A DNA stretch of 64,000 nt from Allacma fusca (taxonomy: Eukaryota > Arthropoda > Collembola > Symphypleona > Sminthuridae): positions 30,690,001 through 30,754,000 of the forward strand of contig OX359246.1 in NCBI GenBank assembly GCA_947179485.1. Direction: 5' to 3'. A program made the position numbers and the translations under genes. Numbering within the stretch: the first letter of the stretch is position 1; each line of letters begins with the position of its first letter. Below the pieces are notes generated by a model that had not been told where the DNA came from, did not search any database, and saw only the letters and a program-made list of their open reading frames with translations. Shown piece after piece: positions 12,201-27,200 of the stretch.

Positions 12201-15200
12201 TGGATTTTGTCCAGAGTGCAACTAACGAGCTTATCTGGTTGAGTGAGAAAGAGGAACGAGAGATTACAAGGGACTGGAGTTCCAAGAATCTTAACCTTGT
12301 GGAAGTAGAACAGTACTATGAGGTAAATTATTTTGACCACCTGGTTTTTATGAGGTTGCTTTTTCGGTCCTTATACAGTATATTATATCCTATTTACCCC
12401 ACCTTCGGGTCTTACATTTAAAGCAGTATTGGAATTTGGTTCAACTTCTACTCTAAAAATATTTGATTAATTATTCAAAAAACACTCGAAGTAAGAACTC
12501 GCTTTTTAAAATGTAGCTTTAAAATGATGTAAATTTAAACTGTTTTTGTTGTAATGGTGCGCTCATGACCAACTTGGTATACAACAGCATTGCTTCGGTG
12601 GAGGTGGCGAGGCAAGTAAATTGTAATATATTGATCCTGTACAATTCAAAATAACCGAGTGTTGTTTTCCTGCTTCTCTGATTTGCTTTTGCATTTATGA
12701 CCACCGTAAACTTTTAGTGTTATTCTAAGACAATTATTATTATTGTTTTCTTATAAGGTTTATGTGTTCAGATTATGCAGGATATAATTGCCTTACAATT
12801 TCAGACACATTTGCTTTTAAGATTATCAATTATCATTCAAAGATACAGATTTTGTGTATACATATATGACTTTGAAAATTAATTATCTGTACAGCAGCTT
12901 GCTCAATCCGTTTTTGCCTTGGATTTACTTGGGCTATTCATCTAGGTTAAAGTTATAACAGAAATTAAATGTTTTTCTCTAACCTCAGGCTCTGATGAGC
13001 GAGCTGGAGAAACGGGAGATCCAATTCAATGCAGTTCAGGATAGAGGAGAGTCTTTGGTTCTGCAACATCACCCTGCGTCCAAATGTATCGAGACATATA
13101 TGTCGGCAATGCAAACTCAGTGGTCGTGGTTACTTCAACTGACACTTTGCCTCGAGACCCATCTCAAATACGTAGCAACATACCATCAGTACTTCTCCGA
13201 TGTTCGTGAAGTTGAGCAACAAATTGCAAGGTGTGCTCAGAGATTTTGTTTAAGTGTCTATAAATTATTATTTTATAAGAAAAAACTATACTGCATCCGG
13301 ATTGCACACGAAGGCTAATTAACAAATTTCTGTTTTTCATGTAATTTGGTTATACAGGAAAGAAGAACTCCTGAACTCCGTGTTCAGCAAATCCGATTTC
13401 TCTTTGGACGAAGGGGAAGTACTACTACGGGACATGCAAGATATGCGGGATGAATTGACTAAATTTGGAGATTTTATTCAAGGATTGTCAAATCAAAGCC
13501 GCGAGATTATTCCATTGAAGCAACGAAAAACAAACATCACCAGACCAGTTACCGTCACAGCCATATGTAATTATAAGCAAAACAATGTAAGTTGATTGTA
13601 CCAAAACTTTATCATAGAAATGTCTTAAATGACTGATGTACTTTATTGTATTCACTGAGTACCATTTTATCGACGGCTGGTTGTAACACCTGTTCTCATT
13701 TATAGCAACAAATGGTCATTAGTAAAGATGAACGATGTACGCTGCAAGACAACAGCCAAAGGATCCGGTGGCGAGTTACCAATTCGTCCGGTCTAGAAGG
13801 AATGGTTCCAGGTGTATGCTTCCTCATTCCTCCACCAGACAAGGAAGCTTTAGATGTTGTTGATAGAATCCGAAGACAGTATGACCGTAATGTGACCCTA
13901 TGGCAGAGGAAGCAATTAAAAATGCGTCAGAACATGATATTCGCAACTATCAAAGTAGTGAAGAGTTGGGACTTAAGTCAGTTCTTAGCAATGGGAGCGG
14001 AACAACGGAATGCCATCCGAAGAGCTCTCAATGAAGATGCGGAAAAATTGATTCAGGAAGGTGATCCCAATGATCCTGCCTTAAGACGCCTCCGCAGGGA
14101 GATCGATGAAGTCAATAGGCTTTTTGATGAGTTTGAACGTAAAGCAATGGATGCTGAGAGTAAGTTGATTAATTTTATTTGTAAATTGCTGATGTTATTG
14201 GACTGCGTACTGCGTACACAAAGTATTCTTAATCAACTTGAATTTCAGTACCGTTTATTTTGTATTTTTTTAAAAATAAATGTTGCTGCCAATTTTTTCC
14301 AGAATCTAAAAATACTGGAAAACAATTTTTGGAACAAGTTACCACCCTTCAGTCAGAGTTGGATGAAGTGGAAAGAGTGTTGACAACTCGAGTGAATGCC
14401 CCCGTCCCTAAAGACGTGGACTCACTGGAAAGACTGGTCATTGAGCACAAGGAGTTCGAAATAAGACTGCAGACCATCGAGACAAGAGTACAGAATGCTC
14501 AGAGGACCTATAACAGTATCCCCCAGAAAACTTCCGCTCTCCAGTCCAAGTTGGAGCATGTGGTTGAAAAATGGGAAAAGATCTGGGCAATTTCCAGTCT
14601 GTATGTGGAGCGGCTTAAGTGTGTTGAAATAGTGTTGACCAGCTTGGAAGAAATCACGACATACGTATCTCAGTATGAATTAAAGCTGTCATCACAAGAC
14701 ATTGTCAGCAAGGAAGAGGACAGTTTGCGAAGAACGTCCGAAGAATTATTTTCCATGCAAAATATCATCCATTCACAGCAACATACCGTCGAACAGTTGA
14801 CTGAAGGTACAAGGAATGTGCGACGGGTTGTTGAGAGATCCCGAGAGTCCCAGAAACGACATCCTGACGTGGACAAGCTTGAAGATGACGTAAACCGAAC
14901 CACAACACGTTGGAGCAACGTTGTCTCACAAGTTGATGACAGGTATGATATGCCATGGAAAATCATAAAATTAAAATGAATACTGTAATTAGTAGTAATA
15001 GTAATTAATTGTAATGAATGTAGCTCTCTATACATTTAGGGTGATAACTTTGGAAGGATAGCTATTGTCTGAATTATTATTTTAGTGTTGATTATGTTCG
15101 GTGGAAACTAAATTACAATGGTTGTTTTTACGACTTCTAGACTGCGCAGTTTAGAATCCGTTAATGAATTTGCATCGAAGTACAATAGTTCCTACCATAC

Positions 15201-18200
15201 CGAAATGAACTGGCTGGACAGAGTGGATACAAAAACTAAAAGTTTGCCTTTAGTCGAGGGATCTGGAGCAAAGAGGAAATTACATCCTCATATGGTAATT
15301 GTTATACTATTCTGCTATAGATTTATGTCCGTTTTGTACCTGCACTGTAATGCATCTAAAGTATCTGTACTAGTAATATGAGCTTTGTGCAATATGTGTT
15401 TGTCCCACATGCTTGTACGCTGTACTATTTTGCGACAGCTTATAGTATTTTTAGATTTACTTCTCAGGGTAATCTCACTAATAAGAATTTTGCATTCCAG
15501 ACCCTGTACAACAGCGTGATTGAGGAAAAAATCACAATTGAGCAGGTGAACACGATGGGTGCTCGATTGGCCAAAGAAGCAAAGGTATGTGTGCATATTT
15601 TCAGTATATTCATTCGAATGCTTTTCATAAACTGAATAGCTGATCTAATAAGTGTATCATGAAGTGTTCATTGTTGTGAGTGGTGTGTGATAGCAGTAAT
15701 TATGTTATTATTATTAGTAACGTTATTAGTATTAAGGTTATTATTATAGTATAAACGTAGAGTGTATGTAAATATAGGAGGTTTTCTTGTAATGTTAGGT
15801 GTTTCTTGTTATTATTTATAAGTACTTGAACATAGGGTTGTTCAAGTGTCTGTGGTAATCATCAGATCTTATAAGTTTGGTGTACATAGGCTCCCTTTGT
15901 ATAAAAAGTATATGTGTAAGTTCTGAAATCGTGTAAGGAAAGCATTGCTAACTTACATGAGCAGAAAAAAATGTAAAAGACTCGAAAAGGAATTACTGTA
16001 TGTAAGTACAAAAATAGTACAAAGAATCAGGGCATTCGGAGAAAAACAACTTCTTGGAAATATTATCCTTCAATCCTTCAAGTTCACCATGGATGATTTA
16101 TGGTAAGGCGATTTTTTCCAGTCCTGTGACTAAACCAACACACGTAGTTGAACCGTAACTCTCCTTTTATTATGATTATCACTGATAAAATTATTTTTAA
16201 TCAATCCTCTTTTAATACTCAATAATTTCCTGACAATTGCCTAACTCTCATTTCCAGCACCGTTAAGAATAATTTCCTACAAATGGTGAAGGTATTTAAT
16301 TCACTGAATGCACTCAAAAACAAAACTTGAAATATCAAACTGACCCCAGATTTAATATCGTAACATCTTTTCGTGTATACACATAATAACCTGATTGAGT
16401 CACTGACAAGCTCAAGTCTATCTCTAATATCGCGAGAGATTTAGCGAATCCTTTTCTCTCCAAAGATCTGCTAAACGTCTTCTCTTCGTCTAATATGATG
16501 ACATCTGCACGCTAGAATTAATTAAGTACTACTGGCAGGAAATATAAAAATTGTCTATAACTAAACTGTGACAATTTTCTATTACTATATAGTTTGAAAA
16601 TTTTGCACGAGTCTCAAAATTCACAGTAGGTCGGATATTTTGGTATTGGGAGATTGTATATAGTAATCACCTATGGGATATTAGTCATTGTAAATGCAAA
16701 CTATAATAATTATTACGTCTCATTAATAATAAATTTATGACCACTCTGGTTGATCTTTAACACACTCACATTTCTATTAACATATTGTACCATATAGACT
16801 TACGACTTAACACTGGAAAACTTTCGCCAAAATCTGGAAGAAGTACATCCCAGTTTGGATGGAAGTCTAGTCAAGAGAGCTAAAGTTCTTTCCGCGGAAG
16901 AAGATATTTTCCAAGAGCTGGATCTCTTAAACCTCAAGTATCAACTATTAGTCGACAATTTGTACCACAAAATTCAGCAGCTCGCAACCGTGGCAAGGCA
17001 GGAGGATCCATCGTTTCAGGTTATTTGAATATTCTGTGCTCTGAATAATGTTTAAATTTTCGTATAATTTACCACCGATTAATAAGTATTCTGGTCGTTT
17101 GCCTAACTCTTAATTACTCTTGTAATTGCAGCAATCATCAGCTGCCGTTCCTGCACCTAGTCCCATTCGAACTTATTATATTTCTCGGAGTTCTTCAAGT
17201 CCGCTAAGGTAATTAGTTTGAAAAGTCCGTTGGGAGCACGTCTAATATTAAAAAATGGTGTTCAACTCCATGCAAAACTAATCCAGTAATTTAAAAAAAA
17301 ATCCATATCGATTTCAAAGTGTTGTAACTGTTTCCCAATGTTTTCTTGAGCGTTCAGCCAAAAATGGAGGTTTTGGAAAATTTCAATAGATTTTGTAGGG
17401 TTTAGAATTGCCCGCTGAAATGATGTATTATATATTTACAGGGAAGCTCCTGAAAGTCAAGATGAGGATAGTGTAGATTTTGTGCAACAGAAGTCAACTG
17501 CAAGTGTCTCCCTCAGTCCAGTTTCCTTACCTGCTCCCAAAAAACTCTCCGTCACTCCTGTGACAAATGGAGATTCCAAAAAAGGGAACTTAGATGATAC
17601 TAACAAACATCTACAAACAGCTACCTCCAGCCTACATTTTGCTCAAATTCGCTCCGCAAAGAGAATTGAGCGGGTTGAGGAAGGGATCTCCACGGAGACC
17701 GCTACCCAAGTCCCTGTAATCCTTGATCCATCCACTGGAGATGCACTGACCCTAGCTCAAGCAATTGGTTGTGGTTTGGTAGACATAAAGTCTGGAAATT
17801 TCCTTGATCCTAAAAGCAACAGGCGGTTGAGTCTTCAGGAAGCAGCTGAGCAGGGCTACATCGAACCTAGCATTTTACACAAACTCCTCGGAGTGTCTGG
17901 GTTGGTTGATCCCCAGACAGGGAAAGACCTAACTCTTCTCGATGCCATTAGAAGTGGTCTTTATGACTTGAGTAGGGGAGGGACGTTCGTTGATCCCCAG
18001 ACAGGATCACCCATCACCCAAGAGCAAGCAGCTCGACTGGGCAGTGCTACACGTGAAAAGGTAAGCCAGGCTGACAAGTCTCCTGCGAACGAGTCTCCTG
18101 AAACTCTTCATTCTCCTTCTGACTCTACTTCTTATGTTGTCTCGACCTCTTCTCATGTTGTCTCAACTTCTAAAAATGTTGTTCCAACTTCTTCTAAAGT

Positions 18201-21200
18201 TGTCTCAACTTCTACAAGCACTATTCCTTCCGGTCCTCCTTTCTTAGTTGATATAATTAAAAAACCTGTATCTCCATCATTACACATGGATTTAAAAACC
18301 GGCTATGTCACACTCGTGGGTAAGGACCTGCACAGAATCACATTGCCCCATGCATATCGTCAAGCTCTGCTGGCCATTCAAACCCAAGCGAGTCAGCCCG
18401 GCAGTTCTCTATCCGATCTTATTGATCAAGGTTTGATTTCACATAATCCTTCTGCATATCCCCAGCAAAGCATTCGAGTCTTTGATAGGTTTCAGGGTAA
18501 ATCCTTAACCCTAAGTGAAGCTGTTCACAAAGGAGTTCTCAACCCAGAGTTCACGGAAGTGTATAATCCAATGAGAGCTTCAAGAGTGTCAGTTCAGCAA
18601 GCTGTAGATAACAATCTCATAGATGAGCATACTGGCTTATGGGATAGTCAGTCCACTTTGAAGCAAGCAAGAGATGCCTTAGTGATTATGAAGCCCTTAA
18701 GTTTAAGGGATTGTCTTGAACTCAACCTAGTTCAAGAATTACCATCAAGTCCTTCAAGGGAAACAATTCCTGTTAGCAAAACAACTACAGCAACAATCAA
18801 CTTAATTGTGGATCCTATCACAAGAAAAAGCCACACCGTGCTCGAAGCCATCGATAAAGGTATCCTCGACGTCCACCTCAAAACCATCAGTGATGTGTCC
18901 CAAGAGAAGCTCATCAATTTACAAGAAGCATTAGTTACAGGTGTTATCTCTCCCGAAGGTTTAGTTAGGGATACTGTCACAGGGGAATTACTCACATTAA
19001 AGCAGGCTGCGGAGAAGGGATTGCTATCCTCTGTCACGAGAACGTCCATCTTTAGCATCCCTTGCATTTTGGATTTAACTACTGGAGAATTTGTCTCCTT
19101 GCGACAAGCTTTAGAAAGCGAGATTATTGACCCAGAGACGGGCACTGTTCAGGATGCAGGAGGAAAACAGGTAGAGGTGAGGGTTGCGGCGGAGAAACAG
19201 CTGATTAATCCTCAAGTTTACCCCACGTTGGAGAGAGGCAGTGGATTTTTTAAACCCATCAAGACATCCTCAAAAGCAAAGAAAAGACCCAAGAAGGAAC
19301 TAAGCGTTTATGAGGCCGTCATTTCCAGGACCATTCTTCCTTCTGGGGAAGTTCTGGATGCGGAAACAAAGTTGTACACACCCATTGATCAGGCTGTGGA
19401 GAGAGGCTCCTTAGATCCGGAGAAAGCTAACTTCCTCAAAGGTTTATACAACATTAATTTAACCACTGCCAGCGTCACTACCACTGTCCGTCATCGAATC
19501 ACTGTGAGGAAGAAGGAAGTCAAGGAGGGAGTACATAGCATTGACCTGCAAGATGCCGTTGCCCAAGGACTTATTGATGGAGCCAGGGGTACTTTCACGG
19601 ATCCCAGAACTGGAGACACATTTTCTATCCAAGAAGCTATTGAAGCTGGCAACCTTAAGGTTAATATTGGTAATCAGGAGGATATTGAAGTAGGGCCAAG
19701 TGTATCTACATTGGCATTGGGCCAGCTCCAGCCGGGTCAGCTTGGGTCAGGTCACCCTCAACTCAAACAACCCACAGTTGTGTCCGCAGTACACAAGATG
19801 GTGCTGCCTCAGCAGTCCTTAGAAGTTAAATACTCCACAGATATCTTCACTGCTCCAACAGAGGACGGTCAAACTCATGTTGCAAGTATGACAACCCAAG
19901 TTTATTTCCCGGTTGATGGAACCAAAAGAGATTCTTTAGGCTCGATCAAAGCAGAGGATTTGGCTGAAGTCCCAAAGAAAGAAGATGCATTGAGGGCCGT
20001 TACTGAAGAAGTAACTGGAATTGTTACACGAAGAACAGTTGTGATTGAGGACCAATCCACAACCACTGCAACCAAGAGAGTTTCCGTTACAGAAGAACCA
20101 GATACAGTAAATAGAAAAGTATCAATACCTGACACAATTGTAGGGAAGAAAGTTGAAGATTATATAAGCGACCTTACGAAAACATTAAAAGATGTGTCTC
20201 AGAGAAGTGATAATCAAAAAGAAGAAGATCCGGGAGGGACAATGGTCCCAGTTCCAGAGCAAATACGAGAACTTGTTCCAGAACATGTTCGAGTACTTGC
20301 AAAGAAAGGACCTAAAGATGACAAGTCGGAAATTTCTGAAAGTCCTTCCACCAAGCTTGCCACTAAAGTTGATTCTTCCGGTAGCACAGTAACCTTCGAG
20401 GAATTGACAGATTTTTCAAAACATGTTACAGCCATAGAACCGAGTGTTGAAACAGATACTCCAATAATTGAGGATCCACTGGTTGGTAGCGGACGAAGAA
20501 CAGTGACGATGGTGGAAGTCATTAAGACCACAACAGTCCGCACTATCGTTACGGAAGGGAAAGGAAATGAAAGAGAAGGTGGGGAAAGTGAAACACGCTT
20601 GTTAGCGCTTCCTGAGACTGAACTTTCACCTGAAGAGAAAGCAATAGAGAAAGTTGAATCCGAGATTCACACTAGTGATTTAAGAGGTCCTACCTTAACC
20701 AAGGCAGATGAAACTCGCAGTGATACTAAAACTACCAGTAGTGGCCTAAATGAGAATGAAAAGGATAAGTCTGAAGAGAAGGATCTAGATAAAACTACTC
20801 CCCGTGAGAAAGTACCTAGTTTGTCCAAGACTGATATTGTTGAAGAAATTTCCCCGGCAGCTATTACCACCACTCAAGTAGTTACTGTTTTAAAAGCTAT
20901 TCAAGGAGAGGAAAATGTCACAGACTTTATGGATAAATCCATACCAAAAGAAATTACTACTGGAGAAGATTCCAAAAAGCGAGGCAAGGTAAAGGAAGGG
21001 ACACCCCTTGAAGAATTGGAAGTCACTGAAGTAACCACAGTCACGGAGCAGATTAGCTCAACTGTCCTTCCCAGTAAAGAAGATACTACCATTCCATCAA
21101 TTCAAAAGAGTCCTTCCGATGAAATAATAATTGCTCCTCCAACGAATGAAAGTCAAGACACAGTCCCGGAAACTGAGCTTCTTGAACAGATTGAGATTAT

Positions 21201-24200
21201 CCAAGAAACGAGACCGGATGTACCTGAAAAATCAGATGAGCCTTATGTTAAGAGTGAGGAATTGATTTCTACTGAAGTGCCTCAAGACAAGAATGCTACT
21301 GAAACTACAACAACTACAACTGTCGTTACTGTTGTATCCCAAACTCTCATTTCCAGTGAAGGGGTAGAGCATCCAAAGGATGGTACTGAAACACCTTCAG
21401 ATATTTTACAAAAGCTAGAAAGCGCTCCAGTTCCAACGGATGGAATTGAACATGTTGGCATTCCTGCAGATGTTTTGAAAATGTTAGAAGACACTCCAGT
21501 TCCAAAGGAAAGCGCTAAGGAGCAGACTGAAACTCCTACAGATGCTTTGAAAAACTTAGAGACCACTCCAGTTCCAACGGATGTCGCTGAGGAAACTAAA
21601 ACACCTTCCGAAGTTTTGAAAAAGGTAGAAGAAAGTACTCCAGTTTTAAAGGATGGGGCTGAGGAGACAGAAACTCCTTCCGATATTTTGAACAAGCTAG
21701 AAAGCGCTCTAGTTCCAAAGGATGTAACTGAGGAGTTAGAATCACCTTCAGACTCTCAAGATAGTGTTACTGAATCTACAACAACTACTACTGTCGTTAC
21801 GGTTGTTTCACAAACTATCATTTCCAGTGAAGGGGTGGAACAACCAAAGGATGGCGCTGAGGAAACTGAAACTCCTTCAGATCTTTTGAAAAAGCTAGAA
21901 GATGCTCCAGCTCCAAAGGATGGCATTGAAGAAACTGAAACAACTTCAGATTCTCTGAAACAGCTCGAGAGCTCTCCAGCTCCAAATGATGGCACTGAGG
22001 AAACTAAAACACCTTCCGAAATTTTGAAAAAGCTAGAAAGCACTCCAGTTCCAAAGGATCGCGCCGATAAAACTAAAACTCAGGCGGAGGATTTGAAAGC
22101 GTTAGAGGGCGCTCCAGTTCCAAAGGATCGCGCTGATAAAACTAAACCTCAGGCGGAGGATTTGAAAGCGTTAGAGAGCGCTCCAGTTCCAAAGGATTAC
22201 GCGGAGGAGACTGAAACTCCTTCTGATATTTTGAAAAAGCTTGAGATCGCTACAGTTCCAAAGGATGGAACTGAGGAGTTAGAATCACCTTCAGATTCCC
22301 AAGATAGCGCTACTGAATCTACAACAACCACAACTGTCGTTACGGTTGTATCACAAACTGTCATTTCCAGTGAAGGGGTGGAACATCCAAAGGATGGCGC
22401 TGAGGAAACTGAAACTCCCTCAGATGTTTTACAAAAGCTAGAAAGCGCTCCAGTTCCAAAGGATGGCGCTGAGGAAACTGAAACTCCCTCAGATGTTTTA
22501 CAAAAGCTAGAAAGCGCTCCAGTTCCAACGGATGGAACTGAGGATGTTGGCATTCCTGCAGATGTTTTGAAAACGTTAGAAGACACTCCAGTTCCAAAGG
22601 ATGACGCTGAGGAGACTGAAACTCATTCAGATGTTTTGGAACAGCTAGAAAGTACCCCGGTTCCAAAGGTTGGAACTGAGGATGTTGGCATTCCTGCAGA
22701 TGTTTTGAAAAAGTTAGAAGACACTCCAGTTCCAACGGAAGGCGCCAAGGAGACTGAAACTCCTTCCGATGTTCTGAACAAGCTAGAAATCGCTGTAGTT
22801 CCAAAGGATGACACTGACAAAATTAAAGCCCCTTCAGATTCTCAAGATAGTGTTACCGAATCTACAACAACCACAACTGTCGTTACAGTTGTATCACAAA
22901 CTGTAATTTCCAGTGAAGGGGTGGAACAACCAAAGGATGGTACTGAAGAGCCTGAAACACCTTCAGATTTTGCGAAAAATCTAGAAATTGCCCCAGCTTT
23001 AACTCAGGAAAGCGCAGTGTCTATTCCAGATGACGTCTCCAAAGTTACAGATGGACCTGATACGATTCCAGCCCTAGTATCTCCCAAGGATTCGGAAAAG
23101 ACTGTCGTAGTGATAAATACCGAAGTGCAAGAGTCTCAGGCAATTAATGATGTCTTACCAACTGATGAGGAACCAAGAATCCGTAAAGACTTGCTGGATG
23201 ATGTTACTCTGGATACTACAACAACACATGTAACATCTCAGGTTACCACAACCACTACAGTTACCATGCAGGAAGTATTAAGCTCAATGCCTGCATTAGT
23301 CATGGAAGTTGCTGAAGGTGACATTACTATGAACGAAGAACCTTTGAAACATGTTGTGATACCGACTGAAGAAACAAGCAAGGGTGGTGTTACAATTGAG
23401 GAAATCAGTAGTGAACCTTCTACTGAAACACCGACTGATGACAAGTCTCCTCTTGAAGGTAAATCTCTGGAAAAACCAGACGAAAGCAATAAGTACGATG
23501 ATTCCTCCAAAACTCCTTCAGCTCCCGGCTCGCAAACAGTAGTGGAGAAAGTTACTGAAGAAATTGTAGTTACAGAAACTTCCGAGCAGTTCATTAGCGG
23601 CGAAGAACCCAAAGAGGTAGATATTTATGAAGCTTTCATGCAAGGGAAAATAGCACCCGAGCAGGTGATCATCAAAACGGACGATGCTCAAGAGATGACT
23701 CTGAGCGAAGCCATAGAAAGTGGTAGGGTTGACAAAGGTAGTGGAGAGGTCATCACATCATCGGGCTCGAAATTATCCTTCCTCCAGGCACTTAAATACG
23801 GAGCCCTTACCCTTGCTGCTGCTCCAATTGCTCTAGCAGCAGCTCCTGTGATAGGCGTCAAACTGTTAGCTGATGAGGTAAAGTCTAGAATGAAGAAAGA
23901 CCCAACGAAGGAGGGTGATTTGACCAGCGAGGGTTCTCAACTGCCTAGTCAAACTACTGATCTTCATCCAGGAAAACAAGCCATTCCTGAAAAGTCCTCA
24001 ACTTTGGAATCGCCTGAAGGAAAAACTGTTGAACCAAGTCCTCAGTTAGAAAGCAAGTCTAAAAGACTAGAAGAAGACAGCACTAAACTAACTGAATCAA
24101 CGTTACCGACTAACTCTCAGCCAATCACAGCTGAAATGTTAGTCCAGGAATCTCCAGAAGAGAAAATTTCCCAGAAGGACGGGGTTCCTAAAGGAAATGA

Positions 24201-27200
24201 ACCTGCTGTTTCTGAACAGCTCGATGACACAACTACCACTGAGCAAGACCAAATGAGGCCTGCAGACCAAGGAAAGGTACTTTTACCAGCTGATACCACA
24301 GAAGTATCTTCTACCGAAGATGATGGTGTTCCTCAAGTCAAACCAGCGGATGATTCCTCTGCCAGTCAGGTCGATGTAGTAAAACCAACAGATGTCACAG
24401 ATGAATTGGCTTCATGTCTTATTCAAGAGGGTGAAGCCCCTGTTACTGGAGATACTACCAAAGCATTAGAACTTGAAGAGACAACTGTGAGCATTACTTC
24501 TACAGAGACAATTATCACAACATCCGAGGAGTCACAACCTGAGGGTGAAAAATCAACGGAAGAGCCCAGCAGCACTCAAGTTAAAATCTCTGAGATTCCG
24601 GATCAAAATATAAAGGATGAACTCACAGCGGATATTGTCAAGCCCGCTGAAGTGACTCCTGTGATATCCTTGGACAAAGAGCTGGAGAAAGCACTCACTG
24701 AGCCTATTGACGTTGACGTGGAGCACACGTCGCCCCAAACCGATGAGAAGGTTCGAGATGAAGCAGATAATGTCAACTTAATCCCATCATCTAACGTTGC
24801 TGAAGATAAAGAACCCAGCAGCACCCAAGTTGAAATCTCTGAGATTCCGGATCAAAATATAAAGGATGAACTCACAGCGGATGGTGAAAAGTCAGCTGAA
24901 ATTACTCCTGGGATATCCGTGGACAAAGAGCTAGAGAAAGCACTCACTGAGCCTATTGACGTTGATGTGGAGCACACTTCGCCCCAAACCGATGAGAAGG
25001 TTCGAGATGAAGCAGATAAAGATAACTTAATTCCATCAACTAAATTAACTGAAGATAGGGAAATCTCTGTGGTAGAAACAACAACCACTATTACGGAAGA
25101 GGTTAAAGTCATTGTGCCAGATTCACCCTCTCAAGCTGAAGAGTCACTGGCGTCCGTACTATCAACACCTATGGATACGGTTCCAGATGCGCCGATAAAA
25201 GAAGTCAAAATAGCCGAATCACCTACGTTGGCTGAAGATAATAAATTATCCGAACCAGAAGCAGCTGGAAAAATCGAAGATGGAAAAACCTCAGAGCCAG
25301 AAACCCCAACTCCTACGATCATAGTTTCCGAGATTAATGTACCTTCAGAAACAACAGTAACAGAAACATCAGCTCAAATTGACGATGTAAAAATCTCGAC
25401 ATTAGAAGCTCAAACGGAAGATGCTAAAGTCCCTGCTCCAGAGACTCCAATTGAAGACAAGAAAGACTCTGTACCAGATTCATCTGCTCAAACTAAAGAT
25501 GAGAAAGTGCCTTCATCCACGGCTTCAATTGAAGACCCCAAGGTCTCTGCACCAGAGACTCCAATTGAAGAAACGAAAGTCGATGTTAAAGAATTTCCAG
25601 TTGAAGATGCTAAAGTCCCTGCTCCAACGACTCCAACTGAAGACAAGAGAGACAATGAACCAGAATCATCTGCTCAAACTAAGGATGAAAAAGTATCTTC
25701 ACCTAAGACTCCAATTGAAGAAAAGGATGTAACTACAGCTGAGGCTCCAATTGACGACACGAAAGAGTCCGTTAAAGATGAAGTTCCAATTGACGACACG
25801 AAAGAGTCTGTTAAAGATGAAGTTCCAATTGTTTCAGAAACTAAAGTCTCTGCTCCAGAGACTCAAATTGAACAAGCTAAAGTCTCTGCTCCAGAAATTC
25901 CAATTGAAGAAACTAAAGTCTCTATCAAAGAAGTTTCAATTGAAGATACTAAAGTTCTGGCTCCGGAGGTTCCAATTGAAGACACTAAAGTTCTGGCTCC
26001 GGAGGTTCCAGTTGAAGACGTTCAAGTCCCTGTGAAAGAAGAAGTTTCAATTGAAGATACTAAAGTTCCTGCTCCGGAAGTTCCAATTGAAGAAGCTAAA
26101 GTCTCTGCTCCAGAGACTCCAATTGAAGAAGCTAAAGTCCCTGCTCCAGAGACTCCAATTGAAGAAGCAAAAGTCCCTGCTCCAGAGACTCCAATTGAAG
26201 ATGCTAAAGTCTCTGCTCCAGAGACTCCAATTGAAGAAGCTAAAGTCCCTGCTCCAGAGACTCCAATTGAAGACAAGAAAGATTCCGAGCCAGAACCATC
26301 TGCTCAAACTAAAGATGAAAAAGTTCCCGAATCAGAAATTTCGAAAGACATTCATAAGCCTAGTGATGATAGTAGCGTGGTCACAACTTCCATCCAAGTC
26401 GAAGAGAAAGTCACTATTGAAACCACGGAAGTTTCCACATCATCATCCAAAGAGCCACAGACAATTGGAGACAGTGACCTCCCAGCTCAAAATGTACTCC
26501 CAGTATCAACTGATTCCGCGGAGAAAGTCTCTTCAGAAGACGATAAGACCTTTGCATCCACACCATCTCAAATTGTGACTTCATCCTCAGATGATGATAA
26601 TAAGGATTCTACCCAGAAAATTGATCCCGCTACTGGTAAAACCATAAGCGAGGAAATTATTACTGTTCATGAAACGGTTGTAACGGAGGAAGTTGTAAGT
26701 CGACCTTCTGGTGAAACCTCTCCCCAAAAAGAAGGACCAGATGACACCAAAGTCTTTAAGGAACAAGTATCTCCCACAGAGCCCAACGCTCCGATCATCA
26801 GTACAGATGACTCTGCTGAACTCGCAAATTTAGCCATACTTGACCCCGTTCCACAGGTCGTAATCCAAGATATCACGGAAACTTCAACCATTACATCTGA
26901 AGAAGAAATATCTGAAATATCCTCAAAGGTTCCAGAGAAGAGCCCACAAATAATTGCGGAGGAACAGTTGATGCAAGCTATTCCAGGGGAAACTGAGGTT
27001 CTTGACACAGAAGCCGTAGAGTCGTCTACTGATAAGAAGCCATCAGAAAAATCCGCAGACGTGCCTCAACCTAAAGTTGTGGTAGAGCAAGAACAGGATA
27101 TGGATACTACTGAAATTGCTTCTCTACTCTCACAAGAATCCACTCCAGCGCCCGTTCAACAAGCCGTCGTCTCAGTATCAAACACAGAATTGGTCAACGT

